Shown piece after piece: positions 1 to 13,190 of a stretch of DNA of 64,000 nucleotides (positions are counted from its first letter, which is position 1; every line of letters begins with the position of its first letter). The stretch is taken from contig NC_064752.1 of NCBI RefSeq assembly GCF_011397635.1, forward strand, positions 5,290,607 to 5,354,606, written 5' to 3'. Position numbers and translations under genes: made by a program. This stretch comes from Epinephelus fuscoguttatus (lineage: Eukaryota; Chordata; Actinopteri; Perciformes; Serranidae). The notes under the pieces are model-generated. The model was given only the letters and a program-made list of their open reading frames with translations. It did not search any database and was not told where the DNA came from.

Positions 1-700
1 GCAAAAAGAGTATCTTTCACCTCCACACACACCTGGTTAGAGTGTGGGAAGCCAGTGAGGGATGACATCACTGTCGCAGGACTCTGCAGAGCAGGAGCCT
101 CCCACAGGTGTTCAGATCTCCAGGTGAAGCTTGTCACAGGCAGGTGAAGAGAAGCAGCTGGGAAAAACACACGTGACACAGAGGTTGAACACGTCCATCT
201 GCAGCCTTCTTAAGACAACAGGAGAGAGATGGACCTGCATCAGCCTGATAAACCACAATCAGCCAAATCAAACAGACCTGAGGTGTTCTCTGAGTCGACT
301 TACAATAATCAGTGCGACTGCCTCGATCTCACACACACTTTTTGTTTACTGACTTTAAGCTTGATCCTTCTATTTCGTGCTCTTGTCATTTCTTATGGGA
401 TTTTTCAGTCTTGGGAATAATATAATAATACTATATTATATAATAATATATAATAATTATTCAACATGGATATTCATCCTTTATGCTGCTGTCTTGGCCA
501 CGACTCCCTTGAAAAAGATATTTTGAATCTCAATGGAACTATTCCTGGTTAAAGAAATAAAAAATATATACCTCTATAATATTGCAAATTAGTTCTTTAG
601 CCTCTTAGATGTCACAAATAAAGACAAATTATTTTCTTGAATTGGCAGAATAAATGCTGACTTTGCACATTTCTGCAAACCACAGTTACGTTACACTTAC
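1..700. other. no recognised gene or element
   Basis: AT-rich sequence with short chance frames. A TATAATAATA-rich stretch at 415-465 is the only local feature. Confidence 0.5.
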
Positions 701-702
701 AT

Positions 703-1850
703 TACATTATCATCAGCGTTGGGTTTGTTACGCTAAAAATGTAATAAATTGCTTTTTACTTGTTGCTCATCTCAAACGTAATATTACTTTACTTATCACT
801 TTTTGCCAACAGTAATTTGTGACGCTACTCAAATTACTTTTCACCAAGAGTAAAATCCAGTTTTAGTTGTTGGTTGTGATGTCCACGGATGGGTTGGGCA
901 CACCTTTGGTGGGATGGGGTGTATTTCCTGGAGCTTTATGTTGTGTTGCTGGTCGTAGTAGGTTTAACAACGCATTTTTCACAGTGAAAAGAGTTTTAGT
1001 ACAACTACCTGCAGCAGCAGTGTTCTTGTCATCTTTCTTCCCGACAAAATGAAAGTAATGGGAAAATTTCCAGTCACTACGGTAAGTGCTTCCAGACCTG
1101 CCAACCTGTACGCATTTTGCGTACCAGGCACACATTTTGACATCAAAGTACGCTGGTACGATTTGATGCTCTAAAAGTACGCATATCGCTCGACCTCGCA
1201 TTTCGCCGGTTTCAGTCTATTGGTCTATGCAAGTTGTCACTCTCAAGTTGATGCCCTGTGAGCATAGGCACATAGGCGGAGCAAAAATTTTTGGACAATC
1301 AGCTAGACAAACCCTCTTCGCCCACACCTCTGGATAGTCCTCAGTGATGACTTTATAGTCAATTCAAACAACGTTGAAAAGGTAAAATGACGAGAGAAAT
1401 GCAAAAATTGAGAGCTTCTGTCAGCTAAATATTTACCTCTGTTACTATGATTGTTTTTTATTTTTATTTTGTATGCCTTATTGATCACCTACATTTTGTT
1501 CTATTTTTATTTATGTTCGAAATAAAGATTCTACTACTACTACTATAAGCAGTTAGCTTGTGTCTATTAGAGTTAGCTTCTATCTCTTAGCAGTTAGCTT
1601 CTGTCTGTAAACAGTTGGGATTGGGTTGCGAGCGTCGGGTAAGGTGGTACTCATAACCTTCCTTCAAGGTTGGCAGGTCTGCGTTTTCATCCTCCAAACT
1701 TGCTTACTGCTCTGTAACGTGCCTGCACAGCACGAAGATTATGTAAATGAGTCTGCTGGTGTGATGTTGTATTTCAAGTCAGTAGTGATGTCATTACAGA
1801 AGTAATGTAACTAGTGGTTTGGTTTTGGGGTAACTGTAATTTTTACTGAT
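703..1850. mobile_element. decayed hAT-like non-autonomous element with a second element nested in it
   Basis: The outer ends resemble the common fish GTTGGG...GTAAC/GTAAT-rich terminal pattern (left about 703-860, right about 1780-1850). The middle is occupied by the element at 1091-1682. Boundaries are approximate. Confidence 0.4.
1091..1682. mobile_element. non-autonomous element with CAGACCTGCCAACCT inverted ends
   Basis: CAGACCTGCCAACCTGTACG near 1092 is matched by its inverse, AGGTTGGCAGGTCTG, ending at about 1681. Such ends are familiar from fish hAT-type repeats. The interior is AT-rich and non-coding. Confidence 0.6.
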
Positions 1851-2078
1851 ATTTTATTGGTAATTGGCTACACTCCTCATTACTGGAAAAACGATTCAAC
1901 AAGGCTGTGGTTAACTTGGTTACATTTAGGCACTTAACCTGCTTGGTTATGGTCAGGAAAAGATTATGTTTTGGCTTAAAACACCTGGTTCTGTAGGCAT
2001 AGTCCCCACTGGAAACACTGCGATGCATCGCAAAAAAATACCCAGTTTTGTTGTTTGTTGGTCTCAAAGAGTGGTCTG

Positions 2079-2545
2079 TTAGCCTGGTAAGATCATCCTG
2101 ATGACATGAGCTCAACACTCTGTTTCACTCTCTGTATCAGCCTGGACTTTGTGCTGCCTTAAACACTTTGAGAGGGCGGGAGTACACACACCAGGGCATC
2201 TTCTTCATCACTAACGTAGCCACTTGATAAATCAAGCTTTTGCTAAATCTAGTTGTTAGAACAGCAAAAAGTCTTTTCCTGAATTTAATTGTTGTTACTG
2301 ACTCTATTTCTGCATTAACTTCACTTATTGTTTACTCTACTAACAGCAAGCTACAGCCTGCATTTTATGTCATCAACTAAAACGTGGTCCCTGATTGGCT
2401 GCTTACATCGTCAACTATGGTGCAGATCCCTGACTGTCTCTGATTGGATTTTGATTTCTGGGAAGTGTTTTGGGCAGCAGCAGGACCAGACTGAGAGTGA
2501 AATAGAATGTTGAGCTCACATCATCAGGACGGTCTTACCAGGCTA
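2079..2545. mobile_element. hAT-type MITE with about 50-bp inverted ends and 8-bp target duplication
   Basis: TAGCCTGGTAAGATCATCC near 2080 is the imperfect inverse of the segment ending ...TTACCAGGCTA at 2545; similarity extends about 50 bp. Flanking GTGGTCTG (2071-2078) and GTGATCTG (2546-2553) match 7 of 8, as for a hAT target-site duplication. Confidence 0.75.
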
Positions 2546-2654
2546 GTGATCTGCAGCTTGGCAGGCGTCTCGCCATCCACCATCCCCGTCACCTCCTGAT
2601 GACAAAGTTAACTTATATTTCATCTTTCAGAAATGTTGTTATGATTTGATGGAA

Positions 2655-2975
2655 TGCACAAATACAATGTATTATGAACCACTGCTCCTTCACGTCGAAA
2701 GGGGTCAGTTGAGGTGGCTCGGGCATCTGATCAGGATCCTCCTGGTTGCCTCCCGCTGGAAGTGTTTCAGGCACGTCCCACTGGTAGGAGGCCCCGGAGC
2801 AGACCCAGAACACGCTGGAGGGATTATATATCTCATCTGGCCTGGCAACACGTTGGGGTCCCCCAGGAGGAGCTGGAAAAGTGTTGCTGGGGAGAGGGAC
2901 GTCTGGGGTGCTTTGCTTGATCTGCTGCACAACCCAGCCCCGGATAAGCAAATGAAAATGGATGGATGTTTCTTG
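2655..2975 (+). mobile_element. 5'-truncated non-LTR retrotransposon, reverse-transcriptase C-terminal end
   Basis: In shifting frames it encodes EPLLLHVERGQLRWLGHLIR, then sequence of the type RPTGRRPRSRPRTRWRDYIS and a W-rich terminal stretch. This is a very common fish LINE polyprotein tail (RTE/Rex-like; exact clade uncertain). Frameshifts make it a pseudogene. It ends in an ATGGATGGATG tail at about 2963. Confidence 0.8.
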
Positions 2976-2979
2976 AGTT

Positions 2980-3261
2980 ACTGGAGTCCAAACTGATGTA
3001 TTTTTCTGTCTGGTCCCCAAAACCCCAGAGATCTATTTTGAGCAATCTGTGTAATATTTTCACTATAGTGAAATTTGTGATCTTTAGATTTCCTTTCATT
3101 TCATTTCAGCATTTTTCCCACTGGACTGATCTGAAGAGAGAAACTGTGGTTCATGTCACCATGAGGAGGCAGATTTTGCGCTTCTTAAATCTTCATTCAT
3201 GCTTGTCATTATTTTCTCAGCCTTTAATTAACCGCTGAGGTCAGTCAGGGTCACATGATCT

Positions 3262-3310
<49 letters not shown>

Positions 3311-6028
3311 ACACACACACCAAGCCAGTAATAAACACTATGAATGCCCGTCTCTGTATTTGCTGGTGAAGCTCATAGTAATTAATGCATCATGAAAATG
3401 TTCACATCCTCAAACACTGATGGTACAAAGCCGCCACTGATAAGTGGGTCAAAGGTCAGTGGAGGGAAGAGGAAACATTTATTCATAAATGTAAGACACG
3501 AGTGGTGCTGTCTGATTTAATCAGTGTTTAACAAGGATAGAGAACACCAGATAATTATCGGAAAACTTCTGTTGATCTGATCCCAGCTGAAGTTTATAGA
3601 TATAAAAGAAGATTCTTATCACCTGATGTAAAACGGAAATAGTAAACATAGCTCATACTTGTTTGCAATACCTCCCAACACTGAGCTTTTTCAATCAGCA
3701 GGCAGGTTAAACCTTCAACATCCACCTCTCCTATTTTAGTCGGGGTCTGCCTACAATTTGAAGCAAATGTTGCTGTTTTTGTTGAATTGCTGAGGTGGAT
3801 TTTCAAAGATTTATGGCACTGCTAGACTGCCAGACTGCTTTAAAGGCAGAGAAACACCATAAGGTTTCAGTTGTGCAAATGCACTGTAAAATGATCATAC
3901 ATTACTTATTATATATATTCATGTGACTCTTCATGTGACACCAGCGTGTCATAAAACGGCTGTAAGGTACAAAAGGGACAATGTGTCTGCAGCCCTCTCT
4001 CAGTGGGTGTGTTACACTTTGTCACCACTTCAGTTGATTCTGATGGACAGAGTCAGGCTTGTAGCCAGAGATAATGTTTAACTGAAGTCTAGCAGTAGTC
4101 GCAAGGGTGTGGAGAGATTTTTTTCAACTTCCTGCAGTCCTGAGTAATAGCTTCCATCTATTATTAAATACATAGTTTATCTGTCTGATTCTCTGCTGTC
4201 TGTATCATCATCCGTCATCGCTCTCTGCTTCTTCTTTTTCTTCTCTCTGACTAAGACGACAATGTGTGTTTAAAATATATGAAACTGGATTAAATGTTTG
4301 GCCCACTTTAATAATTTCACACTAATAACAATATAAATAGGGCTGCAGTAATGAAGGGATCATATTCTGTAAGGGGGTTGCAGTTTTTCATCATTATATT
4401 ATTAATTATTATGTGAATAACTAATAACTTAACTTCTGAAATAACAAACTAATAAAACAAAATCAACCAACAAACTCTGATCTTTGGAAAATAGTTTGAA
4501 ATTGTTGCATTCACAGGAGGCTCAGGTGGTGGACTCCGGTGTGCTCGTGGAGCCTTCAGCGCACAAGTAAGTCTGCTGCCGTGGTACTCTGCAGAAAACA
4601 ATCGATTCGAGCTTCATGTGCCAGAAATCACTCCTTTGACATTGAGCACAAAGGCTTTAAAAATTGTGCACCTTTGGATTTTTGTCATAAGGCGCCCACT
4701 GTGCAGGTTTGCAGACTCTACAATTCTTCACTGAGAGACCACAGGGACGGTCAAATGACAAACAGAAAAGTTGCCACATAATTTAAGTACACAGATTCAA
4801 TGTTTGGCAGTACGTTGGTGTTTACAACTTTTGCCAGGCAGAGTACTTCTTTTTTTTTTTTTTTAGGTGGGTCCGGTTCTTCTGGTAACACTCGTTGACT
4901 TCCTGCTAATCCACAGAATATTTTGGTTTTTCAGTGAATTTTGATAAAACCAACAAATCGTTGAGTATAAACGCCTCTGTGCATGTTCATAACTCATCTG
5001 CCATCTATGGAGGCCTGTGCCAGTGTGTCATGCTACTACACAACATATTCTTGAAGAAACAGTACGTATGATATCCTACAAAAAATGCATGCACAACAAT
5101 TCATATGATATCCTACAAATTTGTGCCCCACGACTGATGTTACATCCTTAACGTACAGTTACGTAATGAATTTAAAGCTACGGAGGTTAGGTTTGGGAAA
5201 AGAAACATGGTGAGGACATACGTTAAAATAACTTAAAATTCACTCAAAGTTCACTCAGAAAGTCACGGATGAAAGTTCAGTTCTTTGTGACCCATCCACT
5301 ACGCCAACCCGGGTTTCCTGGAGCTCAGTCTCTAAAGCTCTGGCAGGGCTGGGAGTTGCCAGAGCTGCGATGAGGGGGGTAATATGAACCATCACTGAAG
5401 CTGCAGGGAAAAGCCACTCGGTCGTCATTTGGGTCAGGAGGTACTTGGCGGAAAAAAAGTTTGAGAACAAGTGAAGTATACGTTATTAACACACTAGCTT
5501 TGGAAGAATGTTCAAATACAATTCAAGCCATTTCTTTGAGAGGCTTATTTTTCATTAAGAGGTGAAACGTGACTTTGACGTGGGCTTGTATTTGAGACTT
5601 TTCTGGAAACACCCTAATGTATCCAGATTTAACAAAAACATTTGTCAGCAGTCTGACCACAGCCACCCAGACACTCTGTACAGACTGAATCCTTCATATT
5701 TAGAGGATATTGAATCAAGAACTTTGCGAAATAATTTAAAAAAAAAAAAAAATGGTTTTGAAAATGCCTGAACTTCCTTCCTCAGAGCCATAGATGCTGG
5801 ACTGACTCACTGCAGAGTCGTCTGCTGCCTCCAGTTCCTCCAAAACAAAACAACAAATGAACATGAGGAATTAAAGAGTCAGGAGTGACTCTCAGTTCCT
5901 CATCTGTAAATATAAACCGGGTTATGGTGACAAAATGAAACTCAGACTCAGCAGTGTGCAGGTTTGAGGTGGGAGTTTAATAAACTGTTCATACAGCGTT
6001 GCAGAAATAAAATAAACATGGTAGAAAC
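2980..6028. other. non-coding stretch between repeats
   Basis: Apart from the CA repeat at 3261 and a GTACGTATGATATCCTAC-type repeated motif at 5060-5120 (itself duplicated within 50 bp), I see no exon, RNA gene or element. Confidence 0.45.
3261..3310. repeat. (CA)n microsatellite
   Basis: About 24 CA units starting after CTGACACA. Confidence 0.95.
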
Positions 6029-6752
6029 TGGGGCTGCCCCCTGATAGCCCACCAAATGTTAGTCGACCAGAAAGGTTGTTAGTCCGCAAGATTTCATTGG
6101 TCGCTTAGTCGCAAAAAAAAAACCCAAAAACAAATGTGAAACTCTTATTAGGAGCTGTGCCTTGTCAAAATAAGTCAAAACTATATGACTGGACCATGTG
6201 GGAATTTAATTTGAAAGGACAGACACAGGAAGTGTCCACGCTCAGCAGTCAGACAGGAGTCAGGTTAATCTCCAGGGCTGGTACCTGCGGTTATTCCACA
6301 GGCTAGTTAATAACATGTCGGGCAGGAAATCCAAAGTGTGGGATCATTTTGAGAAGGTGAAGGACGAACCCAAGGTGATATGTAAACTCATCTTCATTGG
6401 TCGACTACAAGCATGACGTATCATCTGAAACATGGAAGTAGCTACATGCCCATTAGCCCACAGCGTCATTAACAGGCGGCTCGCTCAGTGTGTGACGTGC
6501 ACTTGGAGATAAAATATAGGCCTATATTAATGAAGGTTCATTAGTACGGTTTGTATTTCTCTGTAATGTAGCACAGTGTTAACAATGTTACTGATACTAT
6601 TCTTTCTCACACCTTCAACTCAAATCACCAAAATATATCATTTAATAATTAGATTAATATCGTAAACATGAGAGCGACTAGTGGACTAATGGCCCTAAAT
6701 GAGGACTATTGGTCCAATATGAAAATTCTTAGTCTGGGGAAGCCCTAGTATG
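6029..6752. mobile_element. decayed hAT element with BED zinc-finger fragment
   Basis: Ends resemble each other in inverse orientation (GGGGCTGCCCC... left, ...GGGGAAGCCCTAGT right), with TTAGTCGAC-like subterminal repeats. Inside, from ATG at 6315, the plus strand reads MSGRKSKVWDHFEKVKDEPK and, after a gap and frameshift, TSMTYHLKHGS, the His pair of a BED finger typical of hAT transposase N-termini. No catalytic domain remains. Confidence 0.6.
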
Positions 6753-7183
6753 AACAATGACCTAATGTCAGACTACTTGTAAGAAAACAAATCCAAATCA
6801 TTTATACAACTCTACAGAGAAAGCAGCTTTGTATCGAAGAGGGTCACAGAAATCGAAGAAAGAAGGAAGTGAAGAGCGAGCACCAAACATCTACATCTTT
6901 TTACATCCCTGTAACCATCTCACAACCTCTCAGCGAGCGAGAGGACGTTCCTGTAGTAGTTCCTTCCCCCCAAATAGTACCAGGAACTTCTTCAGTGGAA
7001 ACAGGCCTCATGGGTGTCCTCACCCCCTGGATTAGATCCACTAACCTACATCTACATCTACATCTACATCTCTAGTGGAAATGGACACGTTTTTCTAACT
7101 TATCATTATGAAGCTAATGTTGACCCAATGTATCTGCTATAGAATAATGACATAATCAGCGTTAAGGCTGGTTCCCTAAAACA

Positions 7184-7300
7184 GTGGTTCTCAAACGGTG
7201 TGCCGCAGCACACTGCAGTGTGCTGTGGGATTTTGTGATAACCACACATTATTATTGCAACATTCAGCTGGGCCTATACAAAACGTAATGACGGAATTTT
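7184..7300 (+). repeat. common fish interspersed repeat (GTGGTTCTCAAACGGTGTGC type)
   Basis: The motif GTGGTTCTCAAACGGTGTGC followed by GCACACTGCAGTGTGCTGTG is a familiar end of dispersed DNA repeats; its partner end was not found. Confidence 0.4.
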
Positions 7301-7849
7301 TAAGTGACTCTATCAGTATATTGAGCTCACCCATTAATAAAGAGGCAAACTCTTGCTAAAAAATGTATTCTAATTCAGTATAATTTTAACAGCCTTCATG
7401 GGGAACCTATTTGTTGCCATTCACACATGGGGATTATGAGCATGTGACACACCAAAGGCCCTGATTGGCAGCCGGTGTGAGAGATGATAACATTTAAAAG
7501 GAGAAAGTTGTGAGTAGGACGATAGATCACTTTATTGTACGGAGCAAATTGCAACAAAGCACCAGCAAAAAACAGTCTGTCTTATTTTTTATTTTTATTG
7601 TCTTATGTCATGATAAGAGACAAGTTATGAAAGCCATTGTGCACAGACGTAAATACAGGTGTGCCTTGGGCAGAAAGAGTGAAAACCCTGGTTTTGTCTG
7701 TGCAATTCTGTCTGCCACAGGTACGATCTCCTGGGAAAGTAAGGATTCAATTTATGGCACAAAGGAAGTGCATCAACAGCTCAAAACAGGTAGCTGCTGA
7801 TAGCTACCAGCTACCTGCCCCAGTTACCAAAAACTATCAGTGTAAGTTC

Positions 7850-9540
7850 TTTGCAGTTACTATCTCTTAGTAGTGAAAATAGCAGATGGTGGAACAACCA
7901 GAGTAACTGCAGTTGCTTGTGTTATGATGTGTGGTGCAGAGAAACAGAAAATCATACAACCAAATCAAGGATCCAACACAGACTGAACTCAAACCCAGGA
8001 CTTAAATGCACCCTGCTCTGATGAGGGGATGAAGTGCAGGTGGAGAAAAAAGGGCAGAGAAGCTCAGGTGAGGGGAACATGGTGATTAAGCAAAGAGCAA
8101 GCAGGGAGTTGAGTGCCTGGGGAAAACACAGGAGCGGAGAAGGACTAATGAAGCTGACGCAGGGCAGGTGTGTAGATGGGCAAACGAGGGAAAGGCAACA
8201 CAGGAACACAGGAGGGAAAAAACACAGTAAATTGAACCTAAAAACAATAAAGACACAATTTTCTTAGTAATAAACCGACCAAATGAAAACAAAGACAGAT
8301 TTAGTAATACAGGCCACTTAAATGAGTCTTTTACAGACACTTAGTCCAGTCTTCCCCAAAGTCTGAAGGAATCATGAAAAGCTGTCTGTTTACACTTTAA
8401 ATGCAAGTCAAATTAAAGTAGGTAAAAAACAAACAAACAGAGAAACAGAGAAATGCGTATTTTAGACAACACCAGACAGTGAATAAAAAACTAACAGATA
8501 AAAACAGGTTTTAAAAAAGACCACAGCAGTCCAGTAGCTCTCTTCCATTGGAAAAGATCCCATTGGCTTTTTGTCAAGGGAATCAGGGTGGTGCTAACTT
8601 CCGCATCAGCTCACAAAACAATGGGCCTTTCCCAGAACACACTGTACTGCCCACTTTCACCCCGTTTCCATGTTAACACGGAGTGTCCACTACATTGAGT
8701 GCCATCCCAAACCAATTAGTGAAGAGTGGAAGCGAGCCTGCACCAGTGTCGACTTACTGACCATGTACAGCCTCTGACAGTGTTCATCATGGAAGACGCT
8801 CCGTACAAGCAAAGTTCTGTGACTACCCTTACAAATGCAATCAAACTAAGATAGACATTTATAGTGTCATGCAGACGTTCACATCTTACAGGTTACATTG
8901 TATTTAGGATAATCCTCTAGTCTCTAGGAAACAGCCACGTTCATTTGATTGTGGTGCTGTATATTTACAGGAACTGTTGTGAAAAAATATAAGCTGCTCA
9001 TAAACAATAATAATTCTACCAGAGATGGGAGCGGTAACTCAGTTTGCGCCCTGGCGTCACCTCCCTGTCGGCATGTGCGTGCTACGTTGCTTCCTGTAAG
9101 CATCAGCTGAAGGATAATAATAATTAATGATTAGCCCAATATGAAATATTGCCCGTGATCAGGATTGTGTGTACACAACGATTAGCAATATGGATTTATA
9201 TTTGGCCTAACTAACACAACCAGAAGTGTTGTGGCTCTGAAGAGTGTTTTTCTTCTTGACCTTTTTGATTGGTCTCCCACGTAGGGCTCATTAGAAGAAT
9301 GTCCACTATCACGACTGCCGACAACATCGAATGCTTCTTCAAGCGCCTCCATCATCGAAAACGTTGTAAACACAGATAAATGGTTGTAAACAGGACATGA
9401 TGAAATACAGAAGGTAAAAGTCGCCGTCATTTTTACTGACATTATCTGTAATGATTACAGACATGGCGCATTCGGACGGGACTAAAATCCCTGGTAATAA
9501 TTACTTTACCCCACGTCTCCACGTTAAACTAATCCCGTCC
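7850..9540. other. non-coding; possible old retroelement end at 7950-8270
   Basis: The A/G-rich block with GATGAGGGGATGAAGTGCAG and CACAGGAGGGAAAAAACACA resembles the edge sequences of fish LTR retroelements, but no coding or terminal repeat confirms it. The rest shows nothing recognisable. Confidence 0.25.
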
Positions 9541-9548
9541 GAATAGAG

Positions 9549-9923
9549 CTTAGGGGCCATAATACACTTGCTGCAAACAACGCAAACGCAACCACATCAT
9601 GGCTGCCACGTGTGCTCTGCGTTGGTTTGACGCGTCGAACGCACATCTCAATGCGAGGTACTGTGACGTGTGTGCGAGATGCAATATTCGTATAACCGCT
9701 AGAGGCGCTGGTGCGAATGCGCACAGTGACCCGACCGGATGATCAGACCAGACCCTTCTTCTTCTTCTCATGAAATTCTTCACGATTTCCAGGTTATATT
9801 TCTGTTGTCTGCCCCAAGTGGTGACCGCCAGTATTGTGCATTTTGGCTGCATACACAACGTGAGACAAGGTGCGTTGTGTATGCGTACGTTTGATCAAGC
9901 AGCAAGTATATTACGGCCCTAAG
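9549..9923. mobile_element. 375-bp MITE with CTTAGGGGCC ends
   Basis: Left end CTTAGGGGCCATAATACACT (9549) and right end ...GTATATTACGGCCCTAAG (9923) are inverse complements over about 28 bp, including ACTTGCTGC. The interior is CpG-rich relative to its surroundings and has no coding signature. Confidence 0.7.
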
Positions 9924-9929
9924 AAGTAA

Positions 9930-11290
9930 GTTTTATTTCTATTTATTCATTTATTTCATATTTAAGTTATTTATCTCTTTTGATAATAAGAACATAATAT
10001 ACAAAAATTAAGGTAAACAATAGCACAAATACAAATACATATGAAGACCATGAAATTAGAGTAGGCTTTATTTTTCTCCATGCTTACGAAAAGTTACGAC
10101 AGTTCCCCTTTCCACCGCAGAGAGGGAAGTTTGCCTCTGGCTGTATACAGTCTGTTGTTTACCCTCTGCACCTTGATGAAGGGTGCGTTATTCAGCTGTA
10201 AAGGTGACTACAAACAGATTTACACTCCGTGACAGAGTAGGAGTAGGTAGGGTCTGGTTTTGGAAAGGCCCAGTGTCTTCTCTGCAGCACTCCATAGCTG
10301 CCTGGAAGAAAGGAAGGAAATCAATACACAGACAAATATACAACACTTTGCCAAACCATCAATACGGCCCATTAAGCAGACTTTTGAACATTTCTACTGA
10401 TTCATCCGTAGTGATTTCCGTGAGCTTATAAAACACAGAGCGACCTCAGCGTGAGTCACTGTGGATCAGAGGGAGACTAATGCCTGAAAAAAATCGGAAT
10501 AAAATGATGGTGGATTCTTTTTGGTGCATTTCAGTTCGTGTCTGATATTTTCCATTTTGCCGTGGAGGATATGACCCATCTTCAGACGACACCGTGAGTC
10601 AAATTCAGCTGTCCACTCTCTGAAGGAAGTACGGTGCTTTTCTTAAAGTGTCTGCATCTGGTTGGCAGAGGAATTCAGTTCAGGAAGTTCATCACTCAGC
10701 CACCGTGTCCAGAATCACTTCAGTCCACTGCTGTCCCCTTATATTCAAATAGATCTCCACTGGGATTAATACAAATATACACCTGCATTATTTTGTTGAT
10801 GTTTCAGTGAAGTGTTCCCAGCATCAGTTTCCACTGCTCCCTCTGCACTGCATTCTGAGAATTTCTTAGAAAGCTGGAAGAATTTTCGTTCATGTGCGAC
10901 CTCCCTGTGAGCACAGACCTGCTCATTTCCATGTCAACTTTTTTTTCAATGTCTAGGTTACATATAACTGTTGTTCAACAACATTTAAATGTGTAATTAA
11001 GACTCACTTTATCCTGAAATATAGTCATTTAAATTCCACAGAAGCAACTTATCTGTGTCCTGGACGTCTGAAAAATGCCCACTTCTCAATCAAATGTAGC
11101 CCAGTTTGAACTTATTTTTTAGTCTAGACGTCTTTCGAGCTGCAAATCACAAAATTAGTGCTTATTTTTAGGCAGTTCACCACCTACTGAAGCAGGGAGA
11201 GGCACGCCCAGAGATCAGATAGAAGACAAGATGAGGAGAAACTAAATGAATACTGAGAAAGAGTGAGATTACTTTTTCTGAGTAATGAAC
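9930..11290. other. no recognised gene or element
   Basis: Mixed AT-rich sequence, only short unsupported frames. Confidence 0.45.
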
Positions 11291-11390
11291 CCAGTCACTG
11301 TTCTACTTTTGGTTCTGATTCAGAAAACCAACACATCTGGTGAGCAGAACCACCGACTACGCCTTTTCCTTTTTCTACCAGCAAGCCAGA

Positions 11391-11421
<31 letters not shown>

Positions 11422-11578
11422 TGTAACGGGCCCACTGTGTGTGTGCAAATCCCAAAGCTAACATCCGTAGCTGGTAGATCCCAGCTGATAGAGCAGCAGC
11501 TCACACTGATGGCATCATAATCCAGAGACAGGAAGTAGCTGGATGAGTGTGTGAATACAGCGCCAACACACAGAGAGA

Positions 11579-11636
<58 letters not shown>
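11579..11636. repeat. (CA)n microsatellite
   Basis: Long perfect CA tract following GAGAGAGAC; a shorter GT/GA tract lies at 11392-11421. Confidence 0.95.
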
Positions 11637-11637
<1 letters not shown>

Positions 11638-12429
11638 CTAACAGAGGGGAAAGTATGTACAAGCAGGCCCTTTAAACCTCAGATGGGGTCACTGGTTTGA
11701 GTGGATCCAACTTTAAATTACAGCACTTTTAAGTTACAGTAAGTAAAGACAGAGACGTCATGTTGACCACACCACAAGTGAAACTCTTCCAGAAGATTTG
11801 TCTGCTTTAATATTGATACAGACGATAAATGTGTAATTCAAGATGGCAGACGAACCTCCTTGTGAGCCGGTTAATGAAGATGGATGATGGAGAAAAGCTC
11901 CGGGGAAAGTCTGAGGGTCAGTGCGATCAAACGTGGGAGTGGTTCCACGGTAACGTTGTATCTTATCTCATTTGTTTATACACCAGTTCCAGTAAGTACG
12001 TCAGTCCACTGGAAACTGGAGGGAAGCTCCCAGGCTGAAAGCTTATGCCAGGATTGCCACAAGATATTAAAAAGAAATAAATATAAATGTGTTGTTGTCA
12101 GTAGTTGATGTAATGAGAACATTTATGGGATATTAGTAACTGAGAGGGGCTGTGGTTTCAGTGTTTTACAAATTATCTTCTGTGTTTCTGTTCTCTGTAT
12201 CTGACTGTTGCACAATATTTTGTGCAATAATCCAAGCAGGAAATGAAAACTTGCCAAACTATGTGGCAAACTGAGAATGGGAGGACACACTGATCAGTTT
12301 CCATTTGGGACACGAGTATCGTTACTGAACTAATCTTAACCGTCTTCTTCAGATCTTTCAACACTGACCGTGAGTTACGTTCGACAGCTACACCTGACAT
12401 CTTCACTGTTACAAACGATCACTTGAGAA

Positions 12430-13190
12430 AAATAAAGCCCTGTTTTTCTGAGTTGATGAGATTATTATGGGCAAAGTTTTCAGTTAAGTTCAGTTCATTC
12501 AAGTCAATAGGCTTTCATTTCAATAATGGCATGACATTTCATACATGCTGCCAAAGCACGATTACAATTTGAGATGGTTCAGACACATTTAACAACAATG
12601 TACTAAAATCATAGACATAAATTTGAAAGAAAACAAACTAATTAAGTGAAGGAGTATGATCTGTGAGGAGATGACCCATATGTTGTTGTGTTGGTTGACT
12701 CTCAGGCTGTGACATGCACTGACATATTTTGCTGCATCTCTGGCGCTGACACTATTGTCTCCAAGTAGATGTTTTAATCTAAAAAGAGTTTATTGTTTTT
12801 CTGAATTACCAAGAAAAAATCTCGTACATTCTTGTTATTCTGAATTAATGACATTATCTCAGAATTCTAAGGAAAGCTTAAATGGAAAAAAATCTGCACT
12901 ATTTCTGAATCAATGAGATAATTATTGGGTAAAGTCCTGTTTTTCTGATGGACAGCCGAAAGCGCTTTGTGTTGAGCTTTTTTCTGTATTGAAAAGATGA
13001 CAAAATAAACTAACTTTTCTGCATTCTGGAGGTGTGCGATGCCCATTTTTTTATTCATCTGTTTTTCTGAATTAACATGATTATCACCTCAAAATTCTGA
13101 GAAAAATTCACATGAAAAAAAATCTGCTGTTTTTCTGAATTAATACGATTATTATCTTGTCAATTAAGAAAAAAAAATCTCAGTTGAATG
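12430..13190. repeat. TTTTTCTGAATTAATGAGAT-type degenerate tandem repeat
   Basis: Variants of TTTTTCTGAATTAATGAGAT, each followed by a TATTATCTCAAAATTCTGAG-like stretch, recur at about 12440, 12795, 12835, 12900, 13060 and 13130 in both complete and partial form. No coding sequence is seen. Confidence 0.5.

Noticed and set aside
11295-11633. Minus-strand frame beginning with a Cys-Val run
   Set aside because: The run is a translated CA/TG microsatellite; no other coding signal.
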